Shown here in pieces: positions 58,552-64,000 of a DNA stretch of 64,000 bases. Positions within the stretch are counted from its first letter, which is position 1, and each line of letters starts with the position of its first letter. A program made the position numbers and the translations under genes. Location of the stretch: NCBI RefSeq assembly GCF_954871325.1, contig NC_088778.1, positions 34,546,730 to 34,610,729 of the forward strand. The letters are read 5' to 3'. The notes beneath the pieces were generated by a model, which saw nothing but the letters and a program-made list of their open reading frames with translations, did no database searches and was not told where the DNA came from. The stretch comes from Gordionus sp. m RMFG-2023 (taxonomy: Eukaryota > Nematomorpha > Gordioida > Chordodea > Parachordodidae).

Positions 58552-59489
58552 TAGAAAAGAAGAGTGATATATCGTTGAAATTCAAGATAAAATTAAAATT
58601 TAAATTTATCACAATGTTGTTTCAAGATTAATTATATAAATTTTATTTTTTTTTAAGGTTGATACCAAAATCTTAAAAATATAAATAAATTTTAAAAAAA
58701 ATTTTGAAGAAAAAAATAACAAGCTATTTTTAAATGTAAAAATGAAATGATGTCCAATTTCATTTTTTGGTATTTATATAAATTTATTTATTTTTGAAAT
58801 TTTTATAAAAAAAATTAGTAAGTACAATTTTTAATGCTGTTAATCTTTATAAATTTATTAACCCAAACGTTTATAGCTAGATATATTTTTTAGAATCATG
58901 AGAAGATTAATCATTTTCCAGAATAAATATAATCCTTTAAGGATACTTTAAATGATTAAGCTAAATTTAAGGAGTTAGAATATTATTAAACAATAATTCG
59001 AGCCGAATTTGTTCTACGTAATTCAATAATTAGGAACAACTCTTAAGTATATAGTGTTTTTATTCCTTTCTTAAAATACTAGTGTATAAATTTTGGCATG
59101 TTCATTTATTAATTTTGGTGCAAGTTACCTCGTTCCGCCCAACGCGTAATTAAATATTTCCAACACGTCAGAGCCTAATAATTTATTTTTTACTAATTTC
59201 CAGGCCGATCTTTAACATTTTCAAAATTTTAAACCAAGTATTTAACCCGAAGTGTTAAATATTTTTCAAATTTTCCAGCATTACATTAAAGTCAATTTCT
59301 AAAGCTATCTATATCTTTAACAACCGTTTTAGAAATAGGTTTTTTTTTTATGTTATATCTGTATTGGGCAATTAAAATTGGATCATATCATAAATAACTC
59401 TTTTGAATTTTTTAGTGAATTTAGTATTTTTTATTTTGGTTATCTAGCTCTGTGAGCTTTTAAAATATATAAAGTATAAAAAATTTAAA

Positions 59490-61089
59490 TGTTGGAAATA
59501 TAATTTAATACACAAAAAGTTTCTTAGGAATAATTATATTTTGTATGTTTTGAGTTAATTTTTCAACAATCTGTCCTTGCTTGGCGTTACATGCCTATGA
59601 ATATTCAAAAGATCCAAATCATTCAATCTACTTAAGTTGTATTTCATAGGTATGTTTTTCAGAGACTTGCAGGCCCGGCCCCTGAGTCGGATAGTATTTT
59701 AATTTTTTTAAACATACCTGGGCCGGGCCAGAATTTTTTAAAAAAACAACACCCAGGCTGGGCATAAAAATTTTCCGGCCGAGCTGTATATTTTAAAACC
59801 AAATATTTTAAATATAAATCAAAAATAAATAAAATCTATTTTAAAAAAATTCTGGCCTGGTCTAAAAATTATTTTTAAAAAAGCCGGGCCGGGCCTGAAA
59901 ATTTTTTTAAAAAAACCCGGGCTGGGCCGTAAAAAAAATTTTAAAAAAATCTGGCTGCAGGGCTCTGTTCTTCTTAAAAAAGAGAATGTTCTCTCATTAG
60001 TTAATTAATGGGAAGAGTTGCTAATATATTTATATAACCATTTTAATATAGTGGGATTATAATCTAAAATGTGTTTGAAATAATGCAAAGCATCCATTGG
60101 GGCTGTATCAACCATAGCTAATCTTTTAATCATATATATTCAGCTAATAAGGCATCTCATGATAAAAATCTAACAAATATTTTTTTTTCTATCATCATTT
60201 GAAAAAGGTTGGAAAGGCTTTTGTAGAAGTAATATCTGCCGATTTGTAAGTGCTGCATAATGTATTAAAAACCATTCATTTATTTGAAAATGTATTTAAG
60301 AGAGGACATTTGTTCTATAATCTTCTACTGATCCTATATTAATGTTTTGACGATGTTGCTTGCTGCAAGTTGAGGGGGACAAATATCAAACACGTATAGA
60401 TATGCTTTTGACTCAACAATAACATATAAAATATGAAATTCTTCATCAACATTAGTTCTAATTTCCTGAGTTATAGTTCTCCGCTATTATCATCTTCTTA
60501 ATCAAGTCAATGCCATTTTTTTGAAAAGTATTACATATAATAGTTGTATAATTAAATAATAGATTCTAATGAGAAAAATAATTTGGAATAAGTATTAAAT
60601 CCAATAATTTTCTTGCTTCTGAGGAAATATTTCTTTTAAGCCATTGTGATATTTCAGTAATATCATTAATAATCGGCTCTTTTAACTCCATAAAAGCTGT
60701 TACTGCTTGATGGCAGAGACTCGATCTCGTTGGACAAGCTTAAAATTTCTTTATCCCTGTTGGACAAGGAGTTTTAAAGATTATTATTTTGACTAGAAAT
60801 ATAGATAAATAATACGCCACTAAAATTTGAAAATAATAGGTAATTTACGCCAAGGAAAACTTGAAATCTAAATTAATTGATAAAATAACTTAGTAGATGA
60901 ATGTGATAAATAAATGTAATTAAATATATACATGAGATAGGAATAAATATTAACAAATATAAATTAATATTAACAATAATATTTTTGAAAAATATGATCC
61001 GGCATCTGCATTTTTTGGCTTTGACGGTGGGGGGGGGGGGGGGGAATTTGTCCCCCTGCCCCCCCCCTCCGCCGCTGCGTACGCGCCTG
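59490..61089 (-). mobile_element. Decayed hAT element (DUF4371 type), right-arm copy 1
   Basis: Inverse of 37687-39290, again interrupted by the 308-bp MITE (59660-59967). It ends GCTGCGTACGCGCCTG, with a G-run expanded relative to the left arm. Confidence 0.65.
59660..59967. mobile_element. 308-bp MITE, right-arm copy
   Basis: Same length as the left-arm copy. Ends CAGAGACTTGCAG and CTGCAGGGCTCTG. Confidence 0.65.
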
Positions 61090-61732
61090 TGTAATTTATA
61101 TTCAAATAATATAATAATCAAAATGTTTTAGTATAGGTTATTCTATGCAATAGATATTCTACATACATTTAGATTCTCCTATATAATATCTAGAATATTT
61201 AATATTTTTACTACATCTGAGTATTCATTATCCAAAATCTTTAAGGCGGAAATTTTTTAAGTAACCAGACTCTTTATATTATTTCCAAATGCTTATATCC
61301 CCAAAATACTATATTTATTATGTTCCTTCTCTTTTTATCCATTTAAAAAATTAATAATTAGAAGTACTTTTTATATCTTTACCTGGAAATATTTTTAACC
61401 TAGATTCATTCAAATCTTTCAAAATGAAGATAAAATGAATGACTGGAAGGAAGCCTCGTCGACTTAAAACCTAGGAAATCCTTTAATGAATGAAAATTAA
61501 AAGACGTAAGAAATAGATTTGGATTTAACCTAGTTCATATTGCATCAACTGAAATCTCCTAGTAAATGCCAGGGGCAGACTTGGTCTTAATTGCATAAAA
61601 ATTGATAAATTATTAAAAGGCTCATATACAGGGTTGCCAGGTCAAAATTTTCAAATTGTGGGAGAAATTAGGTATTTTGTGGGAGAAATATATAAATTGT
61701 GGGAGAAATTGCTAAAAAAAATTTTTTTGCGG

Positions 61733-61780
61733 GCCTTCGGCCCGCAAAGGCCCGGCCTGCGGCCGGGGTTTAGAATTGAC
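61733..61780. repeat. GC-rich hairpins with C(TTCG)G loop
   Basis: GCGGGCCTTCGGCCCGC followed by GGCCCGGCCTGCGGCCGGG. The first is the complement of the GGCCGAAGGCC hairpin found in the elements at 1379 and 22420. Confidence 0.7.
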
Positions 61781-61834
61781 TTAGTTATCCGCTTATTATT
61801 TTTTATAAATATAAAATCTAATCTAAAATAAAAT

Positions 61835-62155
61835 AGGTAATTATTTTTCAAAATAAAATAGCCAACTATTTAAAATAAAATAGCTAACTTTTTCCAAAAT
61901 AAAATAGCCAACTATTTTTCAAAATAAAATAGCCAACTATTTTTCAAAATAAAAGAGCCAACTATTTTTCAAAATAAAATAGCCAACTATTTTTCAAAAT
62001 AAAATTTCCAACTCTTTTTCAAAATAAAATAGGTAACTCTTAGAATAAAATAGCCAACTATTTTTCAAAATAAAATAGCCAACTATTTTTCAAAATAAAA
62101 TATCCAACTATTTTCCAAAATAAAATACGCAACTATTTTTCAAAATAGGTAATTA
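61835..62155. repeat. Minisatellite, 24-26 bp unit, about 12 copies
   Basis: The unit TCAAAATAAAATAGCCAACTA(TTTT) repeats with small variants (GGTAATT, TTTCCAACT, GAGCC). It lies inside the hAT element between the left end and the transposase remnant. Confidence 0.85.
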
Positions 62156-62460
62156 CTGTACGACACAAAATTTCTTAGAGTACTATCTTTATTATTAAAA
62201 TAACATATTTATTTATTATAATATATTAATTTTGTTTAAAAATAATAACCAACGATCTTTTTTAATTACAAAAGAATGTAAACAAGATAAAATTTTATAA
62301 AAAAATTGTAATTTTACAATGTAAAAAAATAAATGTATAAATAAGATTTTATAAAAAAACAAACAATTTTAAATTTACAATGTAAAAAATATTTATAATC
62401 AGTGCGGGGAAGTTGTTCTACAGTATTAGTTAATACAATGGGGGAAGGGAATATGATATT

Positions 62461-63050
62461 TTGAGGTATCAAAAATCTTCAAAGCATAAATCAGTACAGG
62501 GTATTCTATCAACATCTATTGCAAAACAAAAATATTCTTCAAAAATTAGAAATAATATAGATGCAACTACAGTTGCGGAAATGGTAAATACCTATCATGC
62601 AGTACAACATTCAGAGAGTTACTCAACATCTCAATGTTGGTAGAATCTTTCCCCATAATATTTAACGACTAATATAAATGAAAAGTATACTTTGTAGAAC
62701 ACAAAATGAGCAAGGCTATCAATAATGTTTTAGGATATAAATCCAGAAGGTCAATTCTTGACGATTTGAAAGATGTGCAAACATATGCAATTCTAACAGA
62801 TGCATCTAATAAGGAGATATCAAAACATTTCCCTTGATCCTCCCCTATTTCAACAAAATTAATGTCTTCAATAAAACTATTAAAAAAATTTTCTCCAGAT
62901 ATGAAATATCCAAAGACATAGCTAACCATATATAATGGTAAATATGGCAGATTTGGCATTACCAATGAATTGCATGGCAGCTTTCTGATCTGATAATTCC
63001 TCAGTGAATTTGGCAAAAACCATAGTGTATTTACAGAATTGAGTCAGCAT
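62461..63050 (+). pseudogene. Decayed hAT transposase of the 2.1-kb element
   Basis: 62461-62643 encodes SVQGILSTSIAKQKYSSKI and later TTVAEMVNTYHAVQHSESY, an N-terminal hAT stretch (the H-x-V-x-H-x-x-SY pattern). From about 62695 the + strand reads VLGYKSRRSILDDLKDVQTY then ILTDASNKEISKHFP, the TDASN motif of hAT catalytic cores. It then continues one frame over (LILPYFNKINVFNK) after a frameshift near 62835. The rest is not recognisable. The frame on the minus strand (62669-63016) is a shadow. Confidence 0.65.
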
Positions 63051-64000
63051 AATGTTGGTTGACAGGTTCCTCCTAATACGCGCCATCGTAGAATTTTAAA
63101 ATTTTACAAACCGTTAAAAAATAAATAGATTATAAAAGCTGTCCTATATGAAAAAAAATTTCAAAAATAAATGGCAGAAGTATATTTAGGAATTTTACAT
63201 ATAGGAAATCTACTATATGCTGTTAATATGCAGTTGCAATCAGAAGAATATAATTTAATAAAGGCTCACTAAATTATGCTGCAGAAATACCAAAGTAATC
63301 CACTTCTAAAAGTTCTATTCTTCTATGAAAATGTTGAGTGGAGCACTGCAATTATAGAATCTAGAAATTTAAAATATATTTATAATAATTATACATACTA
63401 TTCTAACTTCAAATTTTGAAAATGTCGAATGGATTGGATTGGATGGAGAATTTAAAATTAGCGGAAAAATAAAATATAAGAACTAGACATATTTTTCGAA
63501 TAAATATTTAAAATTTATTTTAAAAATATAAAAATAATCAAATACTGTTTCTCAAAATTATTATTTATATATTAAAAACATTAAAATGCTAAAAAAAAAA
63601 TTGTGGGAGAAATTAAAAAATTGTGGGAGATTTTTGTGGGAGATTGTGGGAGATTTCGAATTGTGGGAGTTTTGTGGGAGTGAGATGTATGTGGGTAAAC
63701 TAAAAAATTGTGGGAGACTCCCACTGATTTGGGGAGGCATGGCAACCCTGCTCATATACCTAATATTCTAGAATCTTAGAATCTATCCACAGGTACCGAT
63801 CTAGATCTGATGGCCTAATAGTTATAAACTGTTTCATGAGAATTCTTATTTAGGATTGTATTTATGTCCCACCTTTCTTCTACTAATATAATAACAACCT
63901 ATTTACTTTAACAATGATTTAAAAAATTTAACATATATAAAAACCTCAGAAGTTTTATATTATCACCATTTTCAACTTCTACCAACCAACAGTTGGCTTT

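Larger units (their letters stand above)
61629..63750 (+). mobile_element. 2.1-kb hAT transposon with perfect 8-bp target duplication
   Basis: Terminal inverted repeat CAGGGTTGCCA/TGGCAACCCTG (11 bp), flanked on both sides by CTCATATA (61621-61628 and 63751-63758). Many TTGTGGGAGA words lie just inside both ends (three on the left, about seven on the right), as in hAT subterminal transposase-binding repeats. The left palindrome arm has the intact target (near 37155-37170) without the element. It carries decayed transposase pieces and a minisatellite. Confidence 0.92.
54699..64000 (-). repeat. Right arm of the inverted duplication (continues past the window)
   Basis: Inverse of 36917-44086 with the same nested elements and exons. 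It is interrupted only by the hAT element at 61629-63750 with its 8-bp duplicate. Position 64000 pairs with 36917, so the arm does not end inside the window. Confidence 0.95.

Noticed and set aside
62669-63016. 115-codon minus-strand frame
   Set aside because: Shadow of the decayed hAT transposase, whose TDASN motif lies on the + strand.

Overview
This window comes from an AT-rich nuclear genome (roughly three quarters A+T by eye) of an animal. The host genes are split into small exons with GT..AG introns: one-module-per-exon EGF repeats, a secreted Kunitz-domain peptide, a second secreted cysteine-rich peptide, and the RING end of a MAEA/Gid9-like ubiquitin ligase subunit. Most of the rest is mobile DNA: hAT, Helitron, piggyBac-like, a non-LTR retroelement and a fossil Gypsy-type LTR element. 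The phylum cannot be fixed from sequence alone. A parasite with secreted inhibitors, such as a myxozoan, is only a guess.

Layout. 1-10.2 kb: repeats (a CAGnGGCGT-ended element, a 364-bp purine-rich tandem duplication, 68 copies of TTTC) and no gene I can support. 10.2-19.8 kb, + strand: exons of one EGF-repeat gene, nearly all of symmetric phase 1-1. A broken Gypsy-type element (11995-16454) lies in one of its introns. 19.8-25.1 kb: tandem repeats and a clean 416-bp hAT-type MITE. 25.1-33.4 kb: an 8.26-kb fold-back block whose two ends are the same roughly 60-bp inverted repeat. It carries three copies of the helicase half of a Helitron protein: one intact (+), one cut off (+) and one inverted (-). 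33.8-36.5 kb: a three-exon secreted Kunitz gene.

36.9-64.0 kb: a very large, very similar inverted duplication. The left arm is 36917-44086; the right arm is 54699 to the window end and continues beyond it. The arms are about 7.2 kb each and flank a 10.6-kb spacer. The spacer holds MAEA-like exons (-), piggyBac remnants, a dead LINE (-), a MITE, and the first two exons of a sister of the Kunitz gene. That sister reads into the right arm, where its last two exons lie; exact copies of those two exons sit stranded in the left arm. A 2.1-kb hAT element with a perfect 8-bp target duplication sits only in the right arm, and the left arm keeps the empty site.

Most notable: (1) two genes with the same promoter block, signal exon and short linker exon but completely different cysteine-rich last exons, one of them lying across a young palindrome; (2) the Helitron-bearing fold-back block; (3) the palindrome breakpoint almost exactly at a MAEA splice donor. 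Intergenic and intronic stretches not listed below showed me nothing beyond AT-rich sequence.
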